Origin: an uncultured Clostridia bacterium
GTDB lineage: Bacteria; Bacillota; Clostridia; Oscillospirales; Acutalibacteraceae
Assembly: GCA_937884975.1 (NCBI GenBank)
Contig: CAKZZS010000071.1
Location: 1-26,919, forward strand
Reading direction: 5' to 3'
Length of the DNA: 26,919 nt
Positions 6,226 to 13,233 of this stretch are shown here, one piece after another; positions within the stretch are counted from its first letter, which is position 1; each line of letters begins with the position of its first letter. The notes beneath the pieces are model-generated. The model had not been told where the DNA came from and made no database searches. It saw only the letters and a list, made by a program, of their open reading frames with translations. Position numbers and translations under genes: made by a program.

Positions 6226-6753
6226 ATGAAACGAGTAATTTTTGTTGAACCTCAAATCGAAAACCCTGAAACAATAATTGATATATTTAAAAAGCATAAT
6301 CCGGACAGCAGTTTTGTAAATCCGCATATATGTCTTGTGTTTCCGTTCGAAAGTGATTTGGAAACAAGAGCATTAGAATTAATCTTCAATGACGTTTTTA
6401 GCAATTATTGCAGTTTTAGTATTCAATTAAGCGGTCTGTCTGTCAGTTGCGAAAAAAGAAATAATTTCTTATTTTTGAATGTAATTGATGAGCAAAATAT
6501 ATTAAAGCAAATGAGCAGTGAATTATACAGTCGTTTAGGTGATAATGCAAAACTTAAAGGGCAATATACTCCACATATTACGATTGGAAAGAATGAATCT
6601 GCAGAAGTGATAAATCAAATATTTGAAACTTCACAATCTTCATTGCAGTCAAGTTATAACGCCACCATTTCAACCGTGTATTGTAAAAAACTTGTTAAAG
6701 ATTCAGACGGTAATATAAAACTTGAAGATGAGATGGAGTATAATCTATCATAA
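6226..6753 (+). CDS. 2H phosphoesterase (2'-5' RNA ligase-like)
   Basis: The 175-aa protein has the two-lobed layout of the 2H family. The second motif PHITIG is canonical HxT (His117, Thr119). The first is PHICLVFP, with Cys36 where Thr/Ser is usual after His34. Family enzymes open 2',3'-cyclic phosphates or cleave 2'-5' linkages; relatives in phages degrade cyclic oligonucleotide signals. The His pair is intact, so activity is likely, although the Thr-to-Cys change could alter it. RBS AACGGTGG precedes ATG 6226. It lies between an HD hydrolase and a methyltransferase in one operon. Confidence 0.82.
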   Translation: MKRVIFVEPQIENPETIIDIFKKHNPDSSFVNPHICLVFPFESDLETRALELIFNDVFSNYCSFSIQLSGLSVSCEKRNNFLFLNVIDEQNILKQMSSELYSRLGDNAKLKGQYTPHITIGKNESAEVINQIFETSQSSLQSSYNATISTVYCKKLVKDSDGNIKLEDEMEYNLS

Positions 6754-6784
6754 ACTACTATTAAAAAAGCTGTAGGAGAAAACT

Positions 6785-7534
6785 ATGCAACAAAACATTT
6801 ACGATAACAACGAGTTCTTTCAAAACTACAAAAACACTCGCTTAAGCGAAGATAGTTTCAATGAGCTTTTGGAACAACCGGCAATGAAAAGATTGTTGCC
6901 CGATTTGCAGGGTAAGACGGTTTTGGATTTAGGGTGCGGTTTCGGTTTCAACTGCAAAGAGTTTGTTCTGGCAGGTGCAAAAAGTGTTGTCGGTATTGAT
7001 TTGTCCGAAAAAATGATTGAGCAAGCCAAAGCAACAAACAATCTCAATAATATCACCTATCATGTAATGAGCATGATGGATATTGATACACTAAACGAAA
7101 AATATGATTTTGTTTACAGTTCGCTTGCATTCCATTACATCGAAGATTTTGAAATGCTTATTTCAAAAATATATGGCGTATTAAATGACAACGGTGTTTT
7201 GCTTTTCTCACAAGAACATCCTATCATTACCGCGGTTAAAAATGACGGTGACAACTATGTTAAAAAGCTGAACGGCAGTATTAAAGGATTCCTTCTTAAC
7301 AACTATGCCGATATGAGTATCAGAAAAGAAAAATGGTTTGTTGATGGTGTTGAAAAGTATCACAGAACAGTAAGTTATATATTCAACACCCTTATTAAAT
7401 GCGGTTTTACAATTGAAGCGGTTGAAGAACCATTGCCGAGCGAAGAAGCGCTCAAAATGAGAAAAGGGTTGGAAAAGGAATTTATAAAGCCGACATTTTT
7501 GATCATTAAAGCCCGAAAAGCAATCAAAAACTAA
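6785..7534 (+). CDS. Class I SAM-dependent methyltransferase
   Basis: The 249-aa protein has the class I fold: VLDLGCGFGFN is motif I (the glycine-rich SAM loop), VVGIDLSEKMIEQA is the acidic ribose-binding motif II, and VYSSLAFHYIEDFEMLI is post II, followed by LNDNGVLLFSQEHPI. The pattern resembles small-molecule methyltransferases of the Methyltransf_11/25 type, not DNA methylases. The RBS GTAGGAG precedes ATG 6785. It is the third and last clear member of the block B operon, 31 bases after the phosphoesterase. Substrate unknown. Confidence 0.88.
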   Translation: MQQNIYDNNEFFQNYKNTRLSEDSFNELLEQPAMKRLLPDLQGKTVLDLGCGFGFNCKEFVLAGAKSVVGIDLSEKMIEQAKATNNLNNITYHVMSMMDIDTLNEKYDFVYSSLAFHYIEDFEMLISKIYGVLNDNGVLLFSQEHPIITAVKNDGDNYVKKLNGSIKGFLLNNYADMSIRKEKWFVDGVEKYHRTVSYIFNTLIKCGFTIEAVEEPLPSEEALKMRKGLEKEFIKPTFLIIKARKAIKN

Positions 7535-7611
7535 ATGCTTTTTCAAGAGACAATACGCCATCATTTCTCAATTCACTATTAAACACAAATGTACATAATT
7601 CTCCAAAATTA

Positions 7612-7640
7612 TTGATTATTCTAAAAATTTCTTATAAAAT
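7612..7640 (+). promoter_or_regulatory. Promoter of the 483-aa gene
   Basis: -35 TTGATT (7612-7617), a 17-base spacer and -10 TAAAAT (7635-7640), 30 bases before the start codon and just ahead of a GGAGG. It shows that the following gene is separately transcribed. Confidence 0.65.
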
Positions 7641-7670
7641 ATACTTGAATAATCTATTGGAGGAATTGTT

Positions 7671-9122
7671 ATGCTAAAATTTTCAACAAAGCTTTATGTT
7701 AAAAATGAACTCACAAAGGAAGTGTTTATAAACAAGGTAATTGAATGGGTAAGCGGAGGAAGCTACTACCACTTTGAAATGCCTATTATTTGGAACAAAG
7801 AAAGTGAGTTTTTTATTAGCAGCGAAGATTTTGATCAGACTCTTGAAATAAACACATACGAAGAAAACAATACAGTTGCTGTTCAATTAAAAAACACTCA
7901 TGATGGCATATTGTGGACAAATAATTATGTTTTGACAGATTATAAGGGGAGAAGAGTATTATCAGTTCAACTTTACTGCGAAGCTATTGATATTTCTGTA
8001 AAGTTTCCCAGGGAGTTCAACAGACCTTATCTCCTTAAAAAAATAATTCGTGATAACTATGGTGATTTTGATAACGGAATTGCTATTTGTGATAACTGTA
8101 CAATAATTACAAGTGAAAATGTTCAGATAGTGGCTGACATTATTAACGGTAAAAGCCACTATTTTTTGCCAGTTGTTTATGTTACAACCGAATTTTTCAA
8201 TGAAAAATATTCTCTTTCGCCAGATGAACTTGCAAAAGACCTTGCTGGAAGTGCGCATGTTTTTGTGGAAAGCAACAAGGAAGTTAACAATATTCTTAAA
8301 GAACTTACTAATTTTAAGAACCCCTATAACGGTGCCATTCAAATATATTATGGAGAAAATATCAGCAGCAGGATAATTCCTAACAGTGCAGATACTTTTT
8401 TCAATGTTCGCAAGGAAGTAACAGATTCGTTATTTAATAGAATGATATTGACCAAAGTAGATGATTGTCTTTCTTTCAACGAAATTCATTCAAAAATGCA
8501 GTATAAAAAGCTTAAGTCAATTGATAAGGACAGCGATGAATTGGCACAAACATACGAATCAATATTAAAAGATAAGGAATCAGAAATAAGTAGTCTTGAA
8601 GCAAATATAGCAACCGCGAATGAAGCAAACCAACAACTTCAAGCTGAAATCACGCGTCTTAGATTGAAACTCCAAACATATGAGTATTATTTTGATAAAA
8701 GTGAAAAAAAAGATACCTCAATTCTTATTGAAACCCAAGAAAACGATTTCTTTGAAAATGAAATAAAAGATACTATATTAAAGATACTAAAAGAAAAATT
8801 TGAATCTATGGATAGTGATGCTAATCTTAAAGGAAGAAGAAGCTACCATATTTTAGCAAGCATACTTGCACAAAATGAGTTAACAAATAATTCCGAAAAA
8901 ATATTTGACGATATTAAAGAAGTACTCGGTAATGGAAAAGATATTTCTCAAAAGACCTTGCGAACTTTAAAATCACTAGGATTTGAAATTGAAGAAGGTA
9001 ATCATTACAAATTGAAGTACAACAACGATCAAAGATATCATTTTACTATGGCAAAAACCACTAGTGACTACCGTTCTATGGCCAATTTGATTTCAGAAAT
9101 AAAGAATACCCTTTTCAGTTAA
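7671..9122 (+). CDS. Unrecognised multidomain protein with coiled coil
   Basis: I do not recognise this 483-aa protein. It can be divided into an N-terminal alpha/beta region (about 1-280) with strands such as LPVVYVTTEFF and a DELAKDLAGSAHVFVES segment, a strongly charged coiled coil (about 285-340), and a C-terminal compact domain (about 365-483) ending YKLKYNNDQRYHFTMAKTTSDYRSMANLISEIK, which has the beta-hairpin-plus-helix look of small dsRNA-binding/HicA-like folds (inference only). There is no signal peptide or membrane segment. It has its own promoter and a strong GGAGG (7657-7662). Base composition is very AT-rich, unlike the core genes to the right. It lies in a tRNA-linked accessory zone, where defence proteins are common, but nothing in it proves that role. 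Confidence 0.85.
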   Translation: MLKFSTKLYVKNELTKEVFINKVIEWVSGGSYYHFEMPIIWNKESEFFISSEDFDQTLEINTYEENNTVAVQLKNTHDGILWTNNYVLTDYKGRRVLSVQLYCEAIDISVKFPREFNRPYLLKKIIRDNYGDFDNGIAICDNCTIITSENVQIVADIINGKSHYFLPVVYVTTEFFNEKYSLSPDELAKDLAGSAHVFVESNKEVNNILKELTNFKNPYNGAIQIYYGENISSRIIPNSADTFFNVRKEVTDSLFNRMILTKVDDCLSFNEIHSKMQYKKLKSIDKDSDELAQTYESILKDKESEISSLEANIATANEANQQLQAEITRLRLKLQTYEYYFDKSEKKDTSILIETQENDFFENEIKDTILKILKEKFESMDSDANLKGRRSYHILASILAQNELTNNSEKIFDDIKEVLGNGKDISQKTLRTLKSLGFEIEEGNHYKLKYNNDQRYHFTMAKTTSDYRSMANLISEIKNTLFS

Positions 9123-9230
9123 AACTAATTTTAAATACTTTATTTTGTATTTTTTAGGAAACAATGATTTTATATATTGTTTTTAAATAAATAGTAACAA
9201 TTATATAATTTTAAACTACTCCACCCATAG

Positions 9231-9268
9231 CCCTCGGTCGTTGGTTCGGGTTTGACCGGGAGCATTTA
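9231..9268 (+). other. Second degenerate tRNA 3'-end-like sequence
   Basis: It aligns with 5351-5389 at most positions: GGTCGT.GGTTCG.GT..GACC.G.AGCAT is shared. The T stem has decayed to weak pairs (GTTGG/TTGAC). It appears to mark the outer boundary of block B and abuts the inverted-repeat element. Confidence 0.5.
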
Positions 9269-9345
9269 CGGGACAGGCATTTATGGCGATACCGATAAGG
9301 CTGTTCAAGCCCTAAAACGGACACTTTTCCGCTATAACGGCTTCA

Positions 9346-9382
9346 AAAACGGGGTTAAGGCACAAAGCATTAACCCCGTTTT
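9346..9382. terminator. 13-bp hairpin in the inverted-repeat element
   Basis: AAAACGGGGTTAA (9346-9358) pairs perfectly with TTAACCCCGTTTT (9370-9382) around an 11-base loop. A- and T-rich flanks on both sides make it a candidate bidirectional terminator. Confidence 0.6.
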
Positions 9383-9464
9383 ATTCATTGTTCTAACGAA
9401 AAATTGCCTCATTTTAGGGTGCGAAGCAGTTTTGGCAAAGTAATTTTAGTTCATAAAGTGATTA

Positions 9465-9502
9465 AAAAATCCCCTGCATACTTTCGTATTCAGGGGATTT
9501 TT
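9465..9502. terminator. Long terminator-like hairpin in the inverted-repeat element
   Basis: AAAAATCCCCTG (9465-9476) pairs with CAGGGGATTTTT (9491-9502), and the inner ATAC/GTAT continue the stem to a TTTC loop. The T-run on one strand and A-run on the other allow termination in both directions. Confidence 0.75.
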
Positions 9503-9563
9503 AGTTGCTTTAGGGACAAAAGAACAAAGCCAAAACCCAAACATCCTTATCGGTATCGCCCTA

Positions 9564-9592
9564 TTGCCTGTCCCTTTATTTTATGATAAAAT
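9564..9592 (+). promoter_or_regulatory. Hybrid promoter of the DNA glycosylase gene
   Basis: -35 TTGCCT (9564-9569) lies in the right terminal repeat of the element and -10 TAAAAT (9587-9592) lies outside it, with a 17-base spacer. The element end therefore appears to supply half of the promoter. Confidence 0.55.
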
Positions 9593-9643
9593 TAGAGTAT
9601 ACTACCGCTATGCAAGATTATTTTATTTCAGGAAAGATAAAAA

Positions 9644-10141
9644 GTGAGAAGCGAAATGAAAAGCGAAACAATTATTCATCCGATACCGCCCGTTTATGAC
9701 GAAAACTCAAAGGTGCTTATCCTCGGCTCATTTCCGTCCGTAAAATCACGGGAGCAATGCTTCTTTTACGGACATGGGCAAAACCGTTTCTGGAAGGTTA
9801 TTGCAAGCGTTTGCAATGAAAAAGTGCCGAAAAGCACCGAAGAGAAAAAAGAGTTACTGCTGAAAAACAAAATTGCCGTCTGGGACGTAATTCATTCCTG
9901 TCAAATCAGCGGTTCGTCGGACTCCAGCATAAAAAACGCCGTTCCCAACGATATAAATTACATAATAAAAGAGAGCCGAATTGAGCGGATTTTCACAAAC
10001 GGCAAAAAGGCAGACGAGCTTTACAGAAAACATCTTGAAAAACAGACGGGAATAAAAGCAGTCTGTCTTCCCTCGACAAGTCCTGCAAATGCGGTGTTCA
10101 GCCTTGAAAGGCTGATAAAGGAATGGGAAATAATAAAATAA
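9644..10141 (+). CDS. DNA-deoxyinosine/uracil glycosylase (UDG superfamily)
   Basis: The 165-aa protein matches the hypoxanthine-DNA glycosylase group of the UDG superfamily: LILGSFPSVKSRE (motif 1 with the water-activating loop, here GSFPS), FFYGHGQNRFWK, and the C-terminal LPSTSPANA motif 2. It removes deaminated bases such as hypoxanthine from DNA to start base-excision repair. GTG 9644 is taken as start because AGGAAAG (9630-9636) sits 7 bases upstream; ATG 9656 is the alternative. It stands alone between the element and the MerR gene and begins the core-like region. Confidence 0.88.
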   Translation: MRSEMKSETIIHPIPPVYDENSKVLILGSFPSVKSREQCFFYGHGQNRFWKVIASVCNEKVPKSTEEKKELLLKNKIAVWDVIHSCQISGSSDSSIKNAVPNDINYIIKESRIERIFTNGKKADELYRKHLEKQTGIKAVCLPSTSPANAVFSLERLIKEWEIIK

Positions 10142-10178
10142 AAATACGTTTTTTTGAAAAATCCCCTAACGTAAGGTA

Positions 10179-10209
10179 TTGCTCATGACGTAACGTAATA
10201 TAGTACAAT
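10179..10209 (+). promoter_or_regulatory. MerR-type promoter/operator
   Basis: -35-like TTGCTC (10179-10184) and -10 TACAAT (10204-10209) are separated by 19 bases, the over-long spacer of MerR-regulated promoters. The spacer contains ACGT-A-ACGT (10188-10196), a dyad suited to a MerR dimer. This suggests the MerR gene controls its own operon. Confidence 0.7.
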
Positions 10210-10233
10210 TACGTCTGAAGGAGGTGAAAAGCT

Positions 10234-10956
10234 ATGTCACAGTACACAACCGGTGAAATCGCGCGTCTTTGCTCGGTCACGGTGCGCACGGTTCAATATT
10301 ACGATTCAAGAGGTATCCTCACCCCGTCCGCGCTCACCGAGGGCGGTAGAAGACTCTTCTCGGATGATGACCTTAAAAAGCTAAAGACGATTTGCTTTTT
10401 AAGAGAACTCGGCTTTTCAATTGACGCAATTTCAAGGCTGTTTGCAGAGGAGAATCCTGTCAGTGTAATTTCACTGTTACTTGAGCAGCAGGAAACAGAG
10501 TTGAGAACCGAGCTTGAAAAGAATCAGGAAAAGCTTGAAAAAATTATTCAACTCAAAAAAGAAATCGGCTTTTCAAAGGACATATCGGTTGAAAATATTT
10601 TCGACATAGCGCACACTTTGGAGAACAAAAAGAGTTTAAGAAATTTCCGTATTAAAATGTTGCTTTGGGCAATACCCGTAGGCATACTTGAATGGGGTTC
10701 GATAGCGCTGTGGTGCTTCAAGGATATGTGGTGGCCGTTCGTAATCTATACGGCAATTGCAATTCCGTTTGCCGCAGTTTTTTCGAAGATTTACCACAAG
10801 AAAATCGACTATATCTGTCCCGAATGCCACACGCAGTTCAAGCCGTCATTCAAAGCAATGTTTTTCGCTTCGCACACGCCTAAAACAAGAAAGCTTGTCT
10901 GCCCCTCCTGCGGCAAAAAGAGCTACTGCATAGAAGTCTGGGGTGATAAAAAATGA
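10234..10956 (+). CDS. MerR-family regulator with membrane and zinc-ribbon tail
   Basis: The 240-aa protein starts with a MerR winged helix: YTTGEIARLCSVTVRTVQYY, then RRLFSDDDLKKLKTI, then a dimerisation coiled coil (about 80-115). Unusually it continues into two predicted membrane helices (about 142-158 and 166-184) and a C-terminal zinc ribbon with CPEC and CPSC. A membrane-tethered activator, or a sensor of membrane state or metals, is a reasonable inference. AAGGAGGTGA (10218-10227) supports ATG 10234. The stop overlaps the YhfC-like gene as ATGA, so the two proteins probably act together. Confidence 0.88.
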   Translation: MSQYTTGEIARLCSVTVRTVQYYDSRGILTPSALTEGGRRLFSDDDLKKLKTICFLRELGFSIDAISRLFAEENPVSVISLLLEQQETELRTELEKNQEKLEKIIQLKKEIGFSKDISVENIFDIAHTLENKKSLRNFRIKMLLWAIPVGILEWGSIALWCFKDMWWPFVIYTAIAIPFAAVFSKIYHKKIDYICPECHTQFKPSFKAMFFASHTPKTRKLVCPSCGKKSYCIEVWGDKK

Positions 10957-11756
10957 TTCGGTCTGTCCCCGTTTTATCTATTGCGGCAATGGCTGTAAAT
11001 GCTGTAGCAGTTACGCTCATACCGATTATTGCATTCATTTATATCAATAAAAAAACAAAATGCAGGCAAAGCTGTGTGCTTGTCGGCGCAGGAACCTTTG
11101 TTGTATTTGCACTTATACTTGAAACAATACTCCACCAAATAGTATTTCATTTCTTCGGCGAAAAGTTAAATGAAAGTATCCTTCTTTACGCTTTGTACGG
11201 CGGACTTGCGGCTGGGCTGTTTGAAGAAACGGGTCGACTTATTTCAATGAAGCTGTTTATGAAAAAGGCGTTGACAAAAGAGAACTCTCTTATGTTCGGA
11301 ATCGGTCACGGCGGCGCTGAAGCAATAATTGTGGGTACTATGACTGCTTTTTCAAATATTGCATTGTCCGTTATGATAAACGCAAACCAAATTGACAAAT
11401 TGCTTTCATCCGTTGACTCAAGCCAAAAGCAAGCAGTTACACAACAGCTTTCGGCACTGGGCGCAACCGCTTCCGGTGAGTTTTTGTTAGCCGGAGTTGA
11501 GCGTCTTTGCGCGTTTGTTTTACAGCTTTGTCTTTCATATATCGTTTACCGCGCCGTAAGAAACAAAAAACCGTTGTTCTATATACTTGCGGTTACAATA
11601 CATTTTGCTGTTGACGCGGCTCTGGTAGTGCTTGCAAAAAATATTTCTGCTTTCGCGGTTGAAATAATATTAGTCCTTGCGGTAACCTGCATAGCGTTTA
11701 TAACCTTTAAGAGCTACAAATCGGAAAAGCAGAAAACCAAAGAAACGGAGCAGTAA
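10953..11756 (+). CDS. YhfC-family intramembrane metalloprotease-like protein
   Basis: The 267-aa protein is mostly membrane helices (about seven). The conserved motifs of the YhfC family, related to CPBP/Abi proteases, are visible: GLFEETGRL (paired Glu and Arg), GIGHGGAEAI and a late TIHFAVDA, placing two Glu and two His in membrane helices as likely metal ligands. It would cut a membrane-embedded substrate, though few YhfC proteins have known targets. Translation is coupled to the MerR gene (ATGA), which raises the idea that it acts on, or is controlled by, that membrane-tethered regulator. The C terminus is a charged cytosolic tail. Confidence 0.82.
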   Translation: MIRSVPVLSIAAMAVNAVAVTLIPIIAFIYINKKTKCRQSCVLVGAGTFVVFALILETILHQIVFHFFGEKLNESILLYALYGGLAAGLFEETGRLISMKLFMKKALTKENSLMFGIGHGGAEAIIVGTMTAFSNIALSVMINANQIDKLLSSVDSSQKQAVTQQLSALGATASGEFLLAGVERLCAFVLQLCLSYIVYRAVRNKKPLFYILAVTIHFAVDAALVVLAKNISAFAVEIILVLAVTCIAFITFKSYKSEKQKTKETEQ

Positions 11757-11773
11757 AAAACTGACGAAACAGA

Positions 11774-11799
11774 TCCCCGAGGGAGCCTTCCTTCGGGGA
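11774..11799. terminator. Bidirectional terminator between convergent genes
   Basis: TCCCCGA (11774-11780) pairs with TCGGGGA (11793-11799), with ATAATTTTA following on the plus strand and a T-rich tract following on the minus strand. It separates the YhfC-like gene from the convergent oxidoreductase gene. Confidence 0.65.
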
Positions 11800-11805
11800 A
11801 TAATT

Positions 11806-13119
11806 TTACATTTTTATATTTTTATTTGCAGGGTTGTTAATTACCTTACCGTCTTGAGTAAACCGTGAGCCGTGGCACGCGCAGTCCCAGGAATGCTCTG
11901 ACTTATTCCATTTAAGCGCGCAACCAAGATGAGAACAGCGTTTAGGCGTCAGTGAAAGCATATTGACAACCGTTTCGGCTGCGTTAATAAATAATTGCTT
12001 ATGCAAAATGCTTCTTGAGGGAGTGAAGATTTCCGCGTCAAGCCGTTCTTGTCCCGTAATAATATCGCAAACGAGCATCGCCGCCACCATTGCGCCCGTC
12101 ATTCCCCATTTATTAAACCCCGTCATCACATACCAATTGGGCTTTGAGGGCGAATACCGACCGATATACGGTATACTGTCAAGGCTCATACAGTCCTGGG
12201 CGGACCATGAATATTTTTCAGTCGCAAAGGGATAAGAACGGTAAGCAAAATTTCTTAACTCATCCCAATTTCCGCCCTTTTTTCCCGTTCTGTGATCACC
12301 GCCGCCAAGTAATAAATATTTTCCGTAATTTCTGAAAGAAAGTCCGTTATCGCTTTCGTCAACGTACATTCCGTCAACCTGCGCAGCATTTTCAAGCGCT
12401 AAAACATAAGAACGGTGCTGATACAGTTTAAGCGGATAAAATCCGTAAAGGTCAATAAACGGAAAGTGCGTGGCAAAGACTATTCTTTGAGCCTCAACGG
12501 TAAATAAATCAGTAAACGCTTTATTTCCCTTTACGCTTTGGATATGCGTATGTTCAAAGATATTTAAACCGTTGCAGATTTCTTTAATGAACTTAAGCGG
12601 ATGGAACTGCGCCTGAAAAGGCACCTTAACTGCGCCGACAGTTTTCAAAGGTAAAGGAGGGTTTTCGCAAAATTCAGCATCACAGCCTATTTTTTCAAGA
12701 ATTTTCATTTCCGCTTCAAGCTTTGCCCTGTCATTCAAGCTGTAAACATAATTATCCTTTATCTCATAATCGCATTTAATCTTTTCACAAAGCGCGGCAT
12801 ACTGACCGAAAGCGGCTTTATTAACCGAAAAATACTGTTTGGCGCCTTCAACTCCGTAAGAATTCGCAATTTTTTCATAAACCAGTCCGTGCTGATACGT
12901 TATTTTTGCAGTTGTGTTTTTTGTGTTTTCCGAGCAAATTCTGTCCTTTTCCGCAAGTATATAATCAATTCCGTTTATATGACAGAAATATGCCGTAAGA
13001 ATTCCTGCTATTCCGCCGCCGATTATGAGCACGTCGGTTTTTTTATTCGAGTTCAAGGATTCAAATTCAGGCAGCTGAACGGTGCTTTCCCATATTGATT
13101 CTTTTATAGTTTTATCCAT
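11806..13119 (-). CDS. FAD-dependent oxidoreductase with C-terminal Rieske domain
   Basis: The 437-aa protein has a DadA/glycine-oxidase-type FAD domain: VLIIGGGIAGILTAYF (dinucleotide loop, about residues 30-45), ENTKNTTAKITYQHG, and late VMTGFNKWGMTGAM. It is fused to a Rieske [2Fe-2S] domain with CSH and CACH ligands near the C terminus. This fusion is common in Firmicutes; it presumably oxidises an amine or related substrate and passes electrons through the cluster, but the substrate is unknown. ATG 13119 follows AGGGGAAC on the minus strand. The C terminus ends soon after the second ligand pair, so the Rieske domain is compact yet complete in its ligands. It is transcribed alone. Confidence 0.9.
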   Translation of the reverse strand: MDKTIKESIWESTVQLPEFESLNSNKKTDVLIIGGGIAGILTAYFCHINGIDYILAEKDRICSENTKNTTAKITYQHGLVYEKIANSYGVEGAKQYFSVNKAAFGQYAALCEKIKCDYEIKDNYVYSLNDRAKLEAEMKILEKIGCDAEFCENPPLPLKTVGAVKVPFQAQFHPLKFIKEICNGLNIFEHTHIQSVKGNKAFTDLFTVEAQRIVFATHFPFIDLYGFYPLKLYQHRSYVLALENAAQVDGMYVDESDNGLSFRNYGKYLLLGGGDHRTGKKGGNWDELRNFAYRSYPFATEKYSWSAQDCMSLDSIPYIGRYSPSKPNWYVMTGFNKWGMTGAMVAAMLVCDIITGQERLDAEIFTPSRSILHKQLFINAAETVVNMLSLTPKRCSHLGCALKWNKSEHSWDCACHGSRFTQDGKVINNPANKNIKM

Positions 13120-13192
13120 TTATAATGTTCCCCTGTCAGTAGTCAGTATGATTATTCCCTTTTATTTTACCGATAAACCGATACTTTGAATT

Positions 13193-13229
13193 AAAAAAGC
13201 GGAAACAGATTTTTTCTGTTTCCGCTTTT
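13193..13229 (-). terminator. Terminator of the sugar-oxidation operon
   Basis: A 14-bp stem, AAAAGCGGAAACAG (13195-13208) with CTGTTTCCGCTTTT (13216-13229), is flanked on the minus strand by a T-run. It lies just after the amidohydrolase stop and can work in both directions. Confidence 0.88.
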
Positions 13230-13233
13230 ATTT

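Larger units (their letters stand above)
9270..9574. mobile_element. MITE-like element with about 30-bp terminal inverted repeats
   Basis: The left end 9270-9300 begins GGGACAGGCA and contains GGCGATACCGATAAGG. The right end 9545-9574 is its reverse complement apart from a 4-5 base central difference. The 305-bp interior has no gene but two long hairpins (9346-9382 and 9465-9502). TTTA flanks both ends (9265-9268 and 9574-9577 region), a possible target duplication. No transposase is present, so movement would require one acting in trans. Confidence 0.6.
9123..9643. other. Gene-free stretch at the right edge of the accessory zone
   Basis: No gene is supported here. A weak AT-rich hairpin, AAATAC/GTATTT with a T-run (9133-9155), may end the 483-aa gene's transcript. 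Then follow a degenerate tRNA 3'-end-like sequence (9231-9268), a 305-bp inverted-repeat element (9270-9574) and a promoter (9564-9592). Open frames at 9252 and 9404 cross the hairpins and lack ribosome binding sites. Confidence 0.75.

Noticed and set aside
9252..9586. Two overlapping short plus-strand frames
   Set aside because: They cover the terminal repeats and hairpins of the inverted-repeat element and have no RBS.
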